Assembly: GCF_003315485.1 (NCBI RefSeq)
Contig: NZ_QNSE01000002.1
Coordinates: 309,349-373,348, forward strand
Reading direction: 5' to 3'
DNA from: Marinomonas rhizomae
Lineage (GTDB): Bacteria; Pseudomonadota; Gammaproteobacteria; Pseudomonadales; Marinomonadaceae
Length of the DNA: 64,000 nucleotides
The notes under the pieces were generated by a model. That model did not search any database. It was not told the origin of the DNA and saw only the letters and a program-made list of their open reading frames with translations. Below are positions 47,099-55,350 of the stretch, one piece after another. How positions within the stretch are numbered: the stretch's first letter is position 1; each line of letters begins with the position of its first letter. The position numbers and the translations under genes are program-made.

Positions 47099-47253
47099 AT
47101 GCCTGAAATTTATTCAAATTTCTTTCTTCTCCGTTATGACATGTATTTAAAGCATATTAATAGTGCTTAAGCGCATTTTCTTGTTCCTGTTATCACCAAA
47201 GTTCGTTAATTTGGTTAGAATAATTCTTTTATGATGTTTCATCGGGTTCGGTA

Positions 47254-48357
47254 ATGCGAAGACTTCGTTCTTTTTTTATTTGGGTTGTTTTAACTGGCAT
47301 TACTTTTAGTGTGCAAGCTGCAAACATGACACTTGATCTTATGGACAGTCAGGACTTTTATGAGTTGATGCCCAGACAAGGGCCTTTGGCTGAGCAGTTT
47401 ACTACGATCGTCAACTCTCCACCTAATCCGATGCGAGTTTCCCAGAAGCGGGCAGTCCGTATTGCGTTGTTGTTATTTGGCGATATGAACTCTCTTGAAA
47501 ATAGATCGATTTTAGTAACATTTCGAAAGCGAATGCGCGAGCTTAACATCGATTACCGCTTAGATACCTATAACGATAGCTTTGAGCCCGAGAGGGATTT
47601 AACCGCTTATTTTAAAATGGCTGATGCCCAGCCTGACTATATTATTATGACCAAGTTGGGTTCGATGCAACGTCGCTTTTTGGAGCGTTTTTTACGCTTA
47701 AGTAGGCCAAAGGTGATCTTGTATAACTTTGCCTCTCCACTAACCCATTGGATGAATCATCCGCCATTAATGTATATAGGTTTTGACCAAAAAAAGGCCA
47801 CTATTATGCTGGCCAGTTACCTTGATCGACAGCTGGCTAAAGACACAAAAATTTCTGCATTGGTTTTACCGGCTGGCTATCTTGGTCATATGCGTTGTGA
47901 TTTATTTCTAGATGAAATGGCGAAGTACAATCGTCATATTTCTCGTATTCGAGCGATATCAGATGATAAAGCGAGTGGGTTTAAAGCCGCTCAAGAGTTG
48001 TTAAAAGAAAGCTCACCCGATTTCATTTTTAGTTGCTCGCAGAGTATTTCTGAAGGTGTGGTTGCCGCAATACAAGCCGAAGGGGTGAGCTCACAAGTGC
48101 AAACAAATGCTTGGGGGTTATCTGTGAATGGTATTTCTGATTTCAAAAGTCGCAAGGTCAAAGCGAGTGTACTGTTTATGGAGGATGATCTGTCTATCGC
48201 GGTAGCGGAAGCGATTAAATTGGATCTTGAGGGGAGAAATATGCCAAACCTTTACATAGCTAATTCCATGCTTGTCCCAGCAGAGTTGGACTCCGAGAGT
48301 TTACGGCTGATGGTACAGCAGGCTCATCATTATTCGGTGGAACTATGGCAGAAGTAA
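47254..48357 (+). CDS. LuxP-like periplasmic binding protein
   Basis: This 367-residue protein has a signal peptide (MRRLRSFFIWVVLTGITFSV then QA-ANM). It aligns by eye along its whole length with Vibrio LuxP, the AI-2 receptor: LNIDYRL, PKVILYNFASP, YIGFDQKKA, GYLGHMRCD, DFIFSCS, NAWGLS and AEAIKLDLEGRNMP all have LuxP counterparts in order. Residues matching LuxP Asn159, Arg215 and Trp289 are kept (Asn158, Arg214, Trp287). The position of LuxP Arg310 appears to be Phe308, and the Gln77/Ser79/Trp82 segment is not conserved. Borated AI-2 may therefore not be the ligand. It overlaps the LuxQ-like gene by 13 bases. Confidence 0.75.
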   Translation: MRRLRSFFIWVVLTGITFSVQAANMTLDLMDSQDFYELMPRQGPLAEQFTTIVNSPPNPMRVSQKRAVRIALLLFGDMNSLENRSILVTFRKRMRELNIDYRLDTYNDSFEPERDLTAYFKMADAQPDYIIMTKLGSMQRRFLERFLRLSRPKVILYNFASPLTHWMNHPPLMYIGFDQKKATIMLASYLDRQLAKDTKISALVLPAGYLGHMRCDLFLDEMAKYNRHISRIRAISDDKASGFKAAQELLKESSPDFIFSCSQSISEGVVAAIQAEGVSSQVQTNAWGLSVNGISDFKSRKVKASVLFMEDDLSIAVAEAIKLDLEGRNMPNLYIANSMLVPAELDSESLRLMVQQAHHYSVELWQK

Positions 48358-50939
48358 CGATTAGTTTACAGCGACGTTTACGTATAAAAATATTTATATT
48401 GGCCTCTGCGATTTTTTTTGCGGTCATTTTGATGACCTTATATTTTATTGAAGCGTTGAATCAAACGGCAGCAGAAAAAAATTTATCCTTGAAACATCGT
48501 GTTGTTGAGCAAACTTTTAATGGTTATTTGGCTCGTGCCGCAGATGAAATGAAGTTTATTGGCCAAGATCTTGCGTTGAGTAACTATGGTGTTGGTCGAG
48601 AATTAGATCTGTTGTTTAGCCATCACGAAGTGTTACTTTCTGGAGGAGTAGACTTTTTCTATATCGAGTGGGCTGATGGGAAGTATTCAATGGATCCCCG
48701 AGCTCGTTTGTTTACCAAAGTGGATTTGCAATCTGTTTTGGGTAAGGGAATGATTAATCGATGGGCATCGATTGTCACGAACGATGATTCCATTTTGCTG
48801 ATGTTTAAAAAGCAACTGTTTTCCTCGGATCAAGAAAATATCGGCTTTTTATATGGGTTTATTTCATTAAATGATAATTTAACATTGGCCAATGAGTTAC
48901 TTGAAAGCGCTCAAGTTAGTGCCGTTCGGATTTATGACAATGCGCATAATCGTATCCTGCTTGAAGAGCATAAAACCGGTGTTGATTTATCCGGAGCAAC
49001 ATTGCATTCTCGTCTGCCCTTGATATCTCCTATTAAGGCTGATCTGCAATTAGATATTGTTCAAAAGCACTCTTTTTCTTCCGCTATTTTAGCCAATGCC
49101 TTGCCTCTAATTGCTGGTGTCGGTGCCGTCTTATGTTGCGCCTGTTTCTTATTATTCCGTCAAATTAGAAAGTTGATTTTTCAGCCGCTGGAGTCGATTG
49201 CTTATCGTAATGAGGAAGGTTTATTGCCTTATAGGGAGTTGCAGCCTATCCAATTACAAAGTCAGCAATATAAAGCCTTTATTGAGGCCAAAGAGCATAG
49301 GTTTAAACTTCTTGCTGAATCAATACACTGCGCGGTTGTTTTTTGCACGGAAGTGGCCGAAGTGGAATTAATCAACTCTGAAGCGAAAGACCTTTTCCCC
49401 GATGCTGATAAAGCGCGAACACTGTTTGATTTTATGCCCATCTCTTGCCATCAATCGATTCAAGAGGCGTTAAAAGGCGAAGTTGGTGTTTCGTTTGAAT
49501 TAACCATCAACAGTTTAGGGCGAATATACCAATGGCAAGCGTATTCATTTAAAAATGAAAGTGATTATCGTGGTTTGTTATTGGTCGGGCGGAACGTGAC
49601 TCAAGAGACCCGTTTAACCTGGCAACTAGAGCAACTACAGCCGCTGTCATCCGCTTTACAAAAGAAAGTAGACACGGATGATATCTTGGATGAACTTAGA
49701 TATCTTTCCTCATTGCCTGGGTATATTGATAGCACGCATTTTCGAGGTTGGCTTGCGCTACTAATATCCGTTTTAGATGACATCAGTAGCCGAGGTGGTA
49801 AGGTAACTCATTTGCCAATAGGAGAGGTCTTTTGTCAGGAAAGTGCCCGTGTTATGGCGGCCATGGGTGTTGAGGTAAATCGAACGTTACTGGATTGCTC
49901 TGTCGAAGACGGCGCAAGGGTTACTGCTATTGATGCAAACTTTAGAGGGTTGATTCGTGTTTTATTTATGATGGTAATGTCGAATGATATGGCTGAACGT
50001 CGCTTGACGGTTCGATTCGACGGCACAAAACTTGACATGATAGCAACTCATGATATGGCTTTCAGGCCTTTATTTGATTGGATGATTAAGATGCTGTTAA
50101 CGCATCTAGGTGGTCAGCAAAAGACCTTACAAAATAATGCCATGCAAATTAACTTGATCATGGAAGAGTTAGGCTTTGAAGTATCATTCGAACCGTTAGC
50201 GCGGAATAAGGTAGTAGCTTGGGTCGCAAATGATTACCCCAACCCGGATGTAATTAAAGCGGCTTTAGTACGACTTGGTGTGCAAGTGGAAGGGTATGTT
50301 TCAACGGATAGTTTTTTTACTCAGTCAAGTGCGGTAGCCAAATTTGATGCAGTGTTGATTGGCTGCGATAAAGATATAGCGGCACAAGCGGACATGACTC
50401 AAGCTCTGAAACTTAAATATAATCGTGATGATCTGCCTATCGTTTGGCTTAATAGTTCCTTGCCTATTGAAGTGGATCCACATGTTTTTACCTTGCAAGG
50501 GTGTTCTTTCGACTACAATTTACATCAAATATTGCTTAAAGCTTGTGTGTTGGATGGTATTACTCCTGCATACTCCAATGAGCAGACCTCGTCTTGGGTT
50601 ATGGTTGGTGGCAGTCGTATCACTAAAGCAATCTGGTTTGCTGAATTAGAAAAATATGACGTAACCACTCAGTGGTTAGCCGATTTATCTAATTACCATG
50701 TGGTGTTGTCATATCACCCTGATGCTGTTGTGGTATTACTTAGCCCCCAACCTCATACACTCTTACTATCAATTCAGAAGGCTTTTCCAAAAAGTCGACT
50801 TTTTTCGGTACAAAGGTGGCCCGAAATGCCGGATAATGTGGCACTTTTCGATATGACGTTGCCTTATTCTGGCGATCAGATACGACACTTTACACAAAAA
50901 GTTATTCAACAAAGAACCGACAGTAGGAGCAATGAATGA
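48345..50939 (+). CDS. LuxQ-like membrane sensor with degenerate kinase and two pseudo-receiver domains
   Basis: This 864-residue protein keeps the LuxQ plan. It has TM1 at about 14-36, a periplasmic double-PAS-sized domain (about 40-245), TM2 at about 249-272 and a cytoplasmic PAS domain (about 315-420). The kinase part does not keep its motifs. After the PAS there is no H-box (no SHE[IL]RTP). The region at about 505-615 resembles an ATPase fold but has no N, G1 or G2 box. Two receiver-like segments follow (about 621-735 and 750-855). The first reads FDAVLIGCD, with Gly where the phospho-Asp should be and no Lys-Pro; the second, AVVVLLSPQ, also lacks the Asp. It is probably a catalytically dead sensor. 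It ends with a 4-base overlap into mtnN. Confidence 0.72.
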   Translation: MAEVTISLQRRLRIKIFILASAIFFAVILMTLYFIEALNQTAAEKNLSLKHRVVEQTFNGYLARAADEMKFIGQDLALSNYGVGRELDLLFSHHEVLLSGGVDFFYIEWADGKYSMDPRARLFTKVDLQSVLGKGMINRWASIVTNDDSILLMFKKQLFSSDQENIGFLYGFISLNDNLTLANELLESAQVSAVRIYDNAHNRILLEEHKTGVDLSGATLHSRLPLISPIKADLQLDIVQKHSFSSAILANALPLIAGVGAVLCCACFLLFRQIRKLIFQPLESIAYRNEEGLLPYRELQPIQLQSQQYKAFIEAKEHRFKLLAESIHCAVVFCTEVAEVELINSEAKDLFPDADKARTLFDFMPISCHQSIQEALKGEVGVSFELTINSLGRIYQWQAYSFKNESDYRGLLLVGRNVTQETRLTWQLEQLQPLSSALQKKVDTDDILDELRYLSSLPGYIDSTHFRGWLALLISVLDDISSRGGKVTHLPIGEVFCQESARVMAAMGVEVNRTLLDCSVEDGARVTAIDANFRGLIRVLFMMVMSNDMAERRLTVRFDGTKLDMIATHDMAFRPLFDWMIKMLLTHLGGQQKTLQNNAMQINLIMEELGFEVSFEPLARNKVVAWVANDYPNPDVIKAALVRLGVQVEGYVSTDSFFTQSSAVAKFDAVLIGCDKDIAAQADMTQALKLKYNRDDLPIVWLNSSLPIEVDPHVFTLQGCSFDYNLHQILLKACVLDGITPAYSNEQTSSWVMVGGSRITKAIWFAELEKYDVTTQWLADLSNYHVVLSYHPDAVVVLLSPQPHTLLLSIQKAFPKSRLFSVQRWPEMPDNVALFDMTLPYSGDQIRHFTQKVIQQRTDSRSNE

Positions 50940-51631
50940 GCGTAATTGGATTAATTGGAGCCATGGATGAAGAAGTCGCCGTAATTAAAGCGTGGATGAC
51001 TGATGTTCGTGAGCAGTCTATCGCTGGTTGTGATTTTTTTGTTGGGCATTTTGAAGGAAAAGATGTTGTTTTATTGAAATCTGGTATTGGGAAAGTCAAT
51101 GCTGCGGTTTCAACGACCTTATTGCTGTCTCAATTTAAGCCTGAGTATGTCATCAATATTGGTTCTGCAGGTGGCTTTGATCCTGAACTACATGTTGGCG
51201 ATGTGGTGATATCAGATCAAGTTGTTCATCATGATGTGGATGTGACGGCGTTTGGATATGAAATGGGGCAAGTTCCTAATATGCCTGCAACCTACGAAGC
51301 CAATGACACGTTAGTGACTCAGGCCAAAGCGGCCTTGCAAAAAGTTACTCAAGTACAAGCCAAAGTAGGATTGATTGGTACGGGAGATAGTTTCATGAAT
51401 GACCCTATTCGAGTGGAAGCTGTGCGAACAACTTTCCCTGCATTGGTTGCTGTTGAAATGGAAGCCGCCGCCGTTGCTCAGGTATGTTTTAAATTTGGAA
51501 CGCCATTCGTTGTAGTGCGCTCTTTATCTGATATCGCAGGCAAAGAGTCCCCTCAAAGCTTTGAAGATTACCTTAAAGTAGCGGCTGAAAATTCTTCTCT
51601 GATGATTCAACAAATGCTGAAAGGCAACTAA
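50936..51631 (+). CDS. mtnN: 5'-methylthioadenosine / S-adenosylhomocysteine nucleosidase MtnN (Pfs)
   Basis: This 231-residue enzyme removes adenine from MTA and SAH (and 5'-deoxyadenosine), recycling methyl-cycle by-products. The SAH product S-ribosylhomocysteine is the precursor of AI-2 where LuxS exists. Catalytic Glu12 lies in GAMDEEV, the substrate Met/Glu pair in VAVEMEAAAVAQV, and the catalytic Asp in RSLSDIAG. The ATG lies inside the end of the LuxQ-like gene, so translation is coupled. Its usual neighbours in gammaproteobacteria differ, so this placement after a LuxPQ-like pair is notable. Confidence 0.94.
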   Translation: MSVIGLIGAMDEEVAVIKAWMTDVREQSIAGCDFFVGHFEGKDVVLLKSGIGKVNAAVSTTLLLSQFKPEYVINIGSAGGFDPELHVGDVVISDQVVHHDVDVTAFGYEMGQVPNMPATYEANDTLVTQAKAALQKVTQVQAKVGLIGTGDSFMNDPIRVEAVRTTFPALVAVEMEAAAVAQVCFKFGTPFVVVRSLSDIAGKESPQSFEDYLKVAAENSSLMIQQMLKGN

Positions 51632-51634
51632 ATA

Positions 51635-52648
51635 ATGCCATTGAAAAAGGGCCAGATAGCAGTGGTTTGCTTGGTAACTTTCTGGCCCTTGTCCGTCTTG
51701 TCAGTAGAGCGTGTTGATAATGTGGATGACCAAACAAAAGCGACTCAACCAGTAGAAGATACTGATACGGGTGAAGCGGGTGGGGTTGGTTGGTTGCAGG
51801 GGTCACACGAAGCGGTTTCGAAAAAAATTGGCAGTTGGTCGACGAATATTGATTCTTTTTTGTCTGGTAGGCCAAGCAATCAACATTCGGATAGCTCTAT
51901 GCAAATTCGTTTCGGTTCAGTTCTCAGTAAAGACAAGGATGAGGAAACAGGTTTTTTTGATTTTAGTGCTCAATTGAAATTGCCAAACACCCAAGATCGG
52001 CTGCGCCTAATTATTGAATCTGACCCAGACTCTTTGGCGCCTGAAAGTTTACGAGGAGAATCTGCGCAACAAAACAATGTGGTTAATTCAGCCCTGAAAT
52101 CGAGTATTTCTGCAGCAGTGCGTTATATGAAAGAGGGTATAGGTATGGATGTTGATGCGGGTATCCGAGTTGATTTTCCTTTAGATCCTTTTTTACGAGT
52201 ACGCTTTAAACAGGGTGACGTTGCTGATCGATGGAGTTGGTGGCAGAAGCAAGAAGCATTCGCTTATTACTCTAAAGGTATTGGGGCTCGCTACGGAGTT
52301 GGGCTGGACTATGTCATTTCAACCCCCTTAATTTTTTCTACAGATTTTAGCGTGGCTTGGCTTGATAAAGAAGGGATGTTTTATTCTCGTGAAAACTTCG
52401 CCTTTCAACATAGGTTAAATGACAAAAATCGCTTAGGCTACCAATTGAGTTTTCTTCAGTCGGGAGAGCATTCTGTTGAACCGGATAGTTTTTTATACAA
52501 CATACAATATGAGCGTCTGTTATATAAAGATTGGCTGATTGGTCAAGTTAAGCCTCAGTTTACCCATGAAGCCGACAACGATTATGATGGTACGTTTTCG
52601 TTGACCCTGTCGTTGGCTGTTTTGCTTGGGCCAGAATATCTTCGTTAA
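51635..52648 (+). CDS. Unrecognised secreted, outer-membrane-like protein
   Basis: This 337-residue protein is of no family I can name. An N-terminal signal peptide (about 1-23, hydrophobic QIAVVCLVTFWPLSVLS) is followed by an acidic, polar stretch (about 25-95). From about 90 to the end there are alternating polar and hydrophobic segments rich in aromatic residues, such as GFFDFSAQLKLP, DAGIRVDFPLDPFLRVRFKQ and RYGVGLDYVIS. These suggest amphipathic beta-strands of a barrel. It begins 3 bases after the mtnN stop, with AAGG ahead, so it is the fourth gene of the LuxPQ-like operon. It ends in Leu-Arg rather than the usual terminal Phe/Trp. Confidence 0.6.
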   Translation: MPLKKGQIAVVCLVTFWPLSVLSVERVDNVDDQTKATQPVEDTDTGEAGGVGWLQGSHEAVSKKIGSWSTNIDSFLSGRPSNQHSDSSMQIRFGSVLSKDKDEETGFFDFSAQLKLPNTQDRLRLIIESDPDSLAPESLRGESAQQNNVVNSALKSSISAAVRYMKEGIGMDVDAGIRVDFPLDPFLRVRFKQGDVADRWSWWQKQEAFAYYSKGIGARYGVGLDYVISTPLIFSTDFSVAWLDKEGMFYSRENFAFQHRLNDKNRLGYQLSFLQSGEHSVEPDSFLYNIQYERLLYKDWLIGQVKPQFTHEADNDYDGTFSLTLSLAVLLGPEYLR

Positions 52649-52756
52649 GAGATTATTTGATTTCTTTAATTTATGGGTGTGCGATTAGATTTGTATACGG
52701 GGAACTCGTATAATGCCGCGCTTAATCAGTACCTATCGCTTCCAAGAGAATCAGCC

Positions 52757-53863
52757 ATGAGACCGGATCAAATCCAACCAGAAATGTATGAAAAGCAGCT
52801 GCAAGACAAGCAGTCTGAATTAGCCAAATTAATGGCGACTTTGTCATTACCTGAGATGGAAGTCTTTGCGAGCAAACCGTCCCATTATCGAATGCGGGCT
52901 GAGTTTCGGATCTGGCATGATGGCGATGACTTATATTACGCGATGTTCGATCCTGCGGACCCAAGAACACCGATTCGTACCGATCAATTTCTCGCTGCGT
53001 CGGATCTTATTAATGAGCTGATGCCAAAACTTCTTGATGCTGTTCGTGATGTTCCTGTGTTGCGTTATAAGCTTTTTCAAGTGGATTTTTTGACCACCAC
53101 CACAGGCGAAGCCTTAATTAGTCTGCTTTATCATAAACCGATTGATGCCGAATGGAATGCCGCTGTTCAAGAGTTAAATAACGCTTTTCCTGCTTGTCAC
53201 TTTATTGGCCGCAGTCGCAAGAAAAAACAAATTATCACTCGTGATTTTGTAATGGAAACCTTAACCGTTGATGGGCAAAAGTTCCATTATCAACAGGTGG
53301 AGAATAGTTTCACTCAGCCTAATGCTGGCATCAGTGAAAAAATGTTAGAATGGGCCTTGGATGTTACGAAACGCGCATCCGGTGATTTGCTAGAAATGTA
53401 CTGTGGTAATGGCAATTTCTCTATTCCATTGGCTCGCCGTTTTGATCGAGTCGTTGCGACCGAAATTTCCAAAGTGTCTGTTAATTCTGCGCAGCTAAAT
53501 ATTGCCATTAACGGTATGGACAATGTTCAAGTGGTCAAAATGGCTAGTGAAGATGTGTCTGCTGCTTTGAATGGTGATGTTGAATTGCCTAAAAGCTTGA
53601 TTCAGGCTGGAGTGAGCGAATTGACTCCTTCTGTTGTATTGGTTGATCCACCGCGAGCAGGTCTGGATGATGCAACGGTTGAATTGGTTCGTAAGATAGA
53701 TTCTATTCTTTATATTTCCTGTAACCCTGAGACATTAAAAGCGAATTTAGAAGCATTGTCGAGTTCTCACGATGTGGTCCGATATGCGATGTTTGACCAG
53801 TTTCCTTATACCCATCATGTTGAAACAGGTGTGTATTTGCAGAGAAAGAACCAAGTAGAATAA
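52757..53863 (+). CDS. trmA: tRNA (uracil54-C5)-methyltransferase TrmA
   Basis: This enzyme makes ribothymidine at U54 in the T-loop of tRNA. It has 368 residues from the ATG at 52757 (MRPDQIQPEMYEKQL), the E. coli TrmA-like start; the longer frame adds 28 unrelated residues. SHYRMRAEFRIWHDGDDLYYAMFD and the SAM motif DLLEMYCGNGNFS are conserved. The nucleophile Cys lies in YISCNPET, DPPRAGLDD precedes it, and FPYTHHVE holds the catalytic Glu. It is monocistronic. Confidence 0.95.
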   Translation: MRPDQIQPEMYEKQLQDKQSELAKLMATLSLPEMEVFASKPSHYRMRAEFRIWHDGDDLYYAMFDPADPRTPIRTDQFLAASDLINELMPKLLDAVRDVPVLRYKLFQVDFLTTTTGEALISLLYHKPIDAEWNAAVQELNNAFPACHFIGRSRKKKQIITRDFVMETLTVDGQKFHYQQVENSFTQPNAGISEKMLEWALDVTKRASGDLLEMYCGNGNFSIPLARRFDRVVATEISKVSVNSAQLNIAINGMDNVQVVKMASEDVSAALNGDVELPKSLIQAGVSELTPSVVLVDPPRAGLDDATVELVRKIDSILYISCNPETLKANLEALSSSHDVVRYAMFDQFPYTHHVETGVYLQRKNQVE

Positions 53864-54018
53864 AATAAATTTATGACCTAGAAAATCAGGCGATGATGCT
53901 ATGAGGATTGTTCTTCTTATAATGAAAGACATTCCTGTAGCAGCATTAGGTTACAGATTATTCTGTGTTAAGATAATCACACTTTTTCCCCCACCACCAA
54001 AGAGAAGTCGAACGAGCC

Positions 54019-55248
54019 ATGAGTAATAACTCACTAGACAAAGACAAAATTAAAATCTTGTTATTAGAAGGCGTTCATCAATCTGCATTGGATGCATTGC
54101 ATGACGCAGGCTATACCAACATTGAATACCATAAAACTGCATTAGCAGAAGATGAGTTGATCGAGAAAATCTCGGAAGCACATTTTATTGGTATTCGATC
54201 TCGTACTCAGTTAACAGCGAATGTTTTAGAACATGCTAACAAGCTGGTTGCCATTGGTTGTTTCTGCATTGGTACGAACCAGGTAGATCTCGATGCAGCA
54301 AGTGCGAAAGGTATTGTTGTCTTCAACGCGCCATACTCCAATACTCGTAGTGTTGCAGAGTTAGTTCTTGGTCAATTAATTCTATTGCTTCGAGGCATTC
54401 CTGCGAAAAATGCGGCATGTCATCGTGGTGGTTGGATTAAATCTGCGGTGGGTTCTTATGAAACTCGTGGTAAGCGCTTAGGTATTATTGGTTACGGTAG
54501 CATAGGCACGCAACTAAGTGTTTTGGCTGAATCCTTAGGCATGGAAGTGTGCTTTTACGATATCGTCACCAAGTTGCCATTAGGTAATGCGCGTCAGATC
54601 AAGAGCTTGAAAGAATTGCTGTCTACCAGCGATATTATCAGCTTACATGTGCCTGAAACGAATTCGACTAAAATGATGATTGGCGAGAAAGAAGTGTCTC
54701 AAATGAAGAAGGGTTCTATCTTCATTAATGCATCACGTGGCACGGTTGCTGATCTAAGTGCTGTGGCTGAAGCCATTAAGTCTGGAGATTTAAGTGGAGC
54801 CGCTGTCGACGTATTCCCTGTTGAGCCGAAAGGCAACAAGGAAGAGTTTGTTTCCCCATTGCGTGGTTTAGACAATGTGATTCTAACGCCTCATATTGGT
54901 GGTAGCACAATGGAAGCACAAGAAAACATCGGTATTGAAGTGGCTGAGAAGCTGATTAAATACTCGGATGTTGGTACCACTACGGCAGCCGTAAACTTCC
55001 CAGAAGTAGCGTTACCAGCTCAGGCGGATAACCACCGCATTCTTCATATTCATGAAAATCGTCCCGGTGTGCTTTCTAAGATCAATGCGATCTTCTCTGA
55101 AAATAACATCAACATTACGGGCCAGTACCTTCGTACAACGGAGAAGCTTGGTTACATGGTAATGGATGTGGATGCAGAAGAAGGCGAATTGGCACTAGAG
55201 AAAATAAAAGAAGTAGAAGGCACAGTGAAAGCGCGCGTTTTGTTCTAA
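54019..55248 (+). CDS. serA: D-3-phosphoglycerate dehydrogenase SerA
   Basis: This 409-residue enzyme catalyses the first step of serine synthesis from 3-phosphoglycerate. The NAD motif is GIIGYGSIGTQLS, the catalytic Arg/Glu/His lie around NASRGTVAD, EPKGN and TPHIGGST, and GCFCIGTNQVD is typical of the E. coli type. The last 80 residues form an ACT domain (LHIHENRPGVLSKINAIFSE) that binds serine for feedback inhibition. A clear terminator follows. Confidence 0.95.
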   Translation: MSNNSLDKDKIKILLLEGVHQSALDALHDAGYTNIEYHKTALAEDELIEKISEAHFIGIRSRTQLTANVLEHANKLVAIGCFCIGTNQVDLDAASAKGIVVFNAPYSNTRSVAELVLGQLILLLRGIPAKNAACHRGGWIKSAVGSYETRGKRLGIIGYGSIGTQLSVLAESLGMEVCFYDIVTKLPLGNARQIKSLKELLSTSDIISLHVPETNSTKMMIGEKEVSQMKKGSIFINASRGTVADLSAVAEAIKSGDLSGAAVDVFPVEPKGNKEEFVSPLRGLDNVILTPHIGGSTMEAQENIGIEVAEKLIKYSDVGTTTAAVNFPEVALPAQADNHRILHIHENRPGVLSKINAIFSENNINITGQYLRTTEKLGYMVMDVDAEEGELALEKIKEVEGTVKARVLF

Positions 55249-55273
55249 ACTTTTTCTTTCTGCTTTTAATGTT

Positions 55274-55301
55274 AAAAAATCCAGCTATAGCTGGATTTTT
55301 T
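55274..55301. terminator. Bidirectional terminator between serA and a chemoreceptor gene
   Basis: AAAAATCCAGC and GCTGGATTTTT form a perfect stem with a TATA loop and A/T tracts on both sides. It serves the convergent genes on either side. Confidence 0.9.
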
Positions 55302-55350
55302 GTGTCTGGGTTTTATTTATTCGTAATAAGAAAAAGGCAGTCATTGGAAA

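Noticed and set aside
46985..47170. A 61-codon frame overlapping tRNA-Leu
   Set aside because: It is made mostly of tRNA and terminator sequence.
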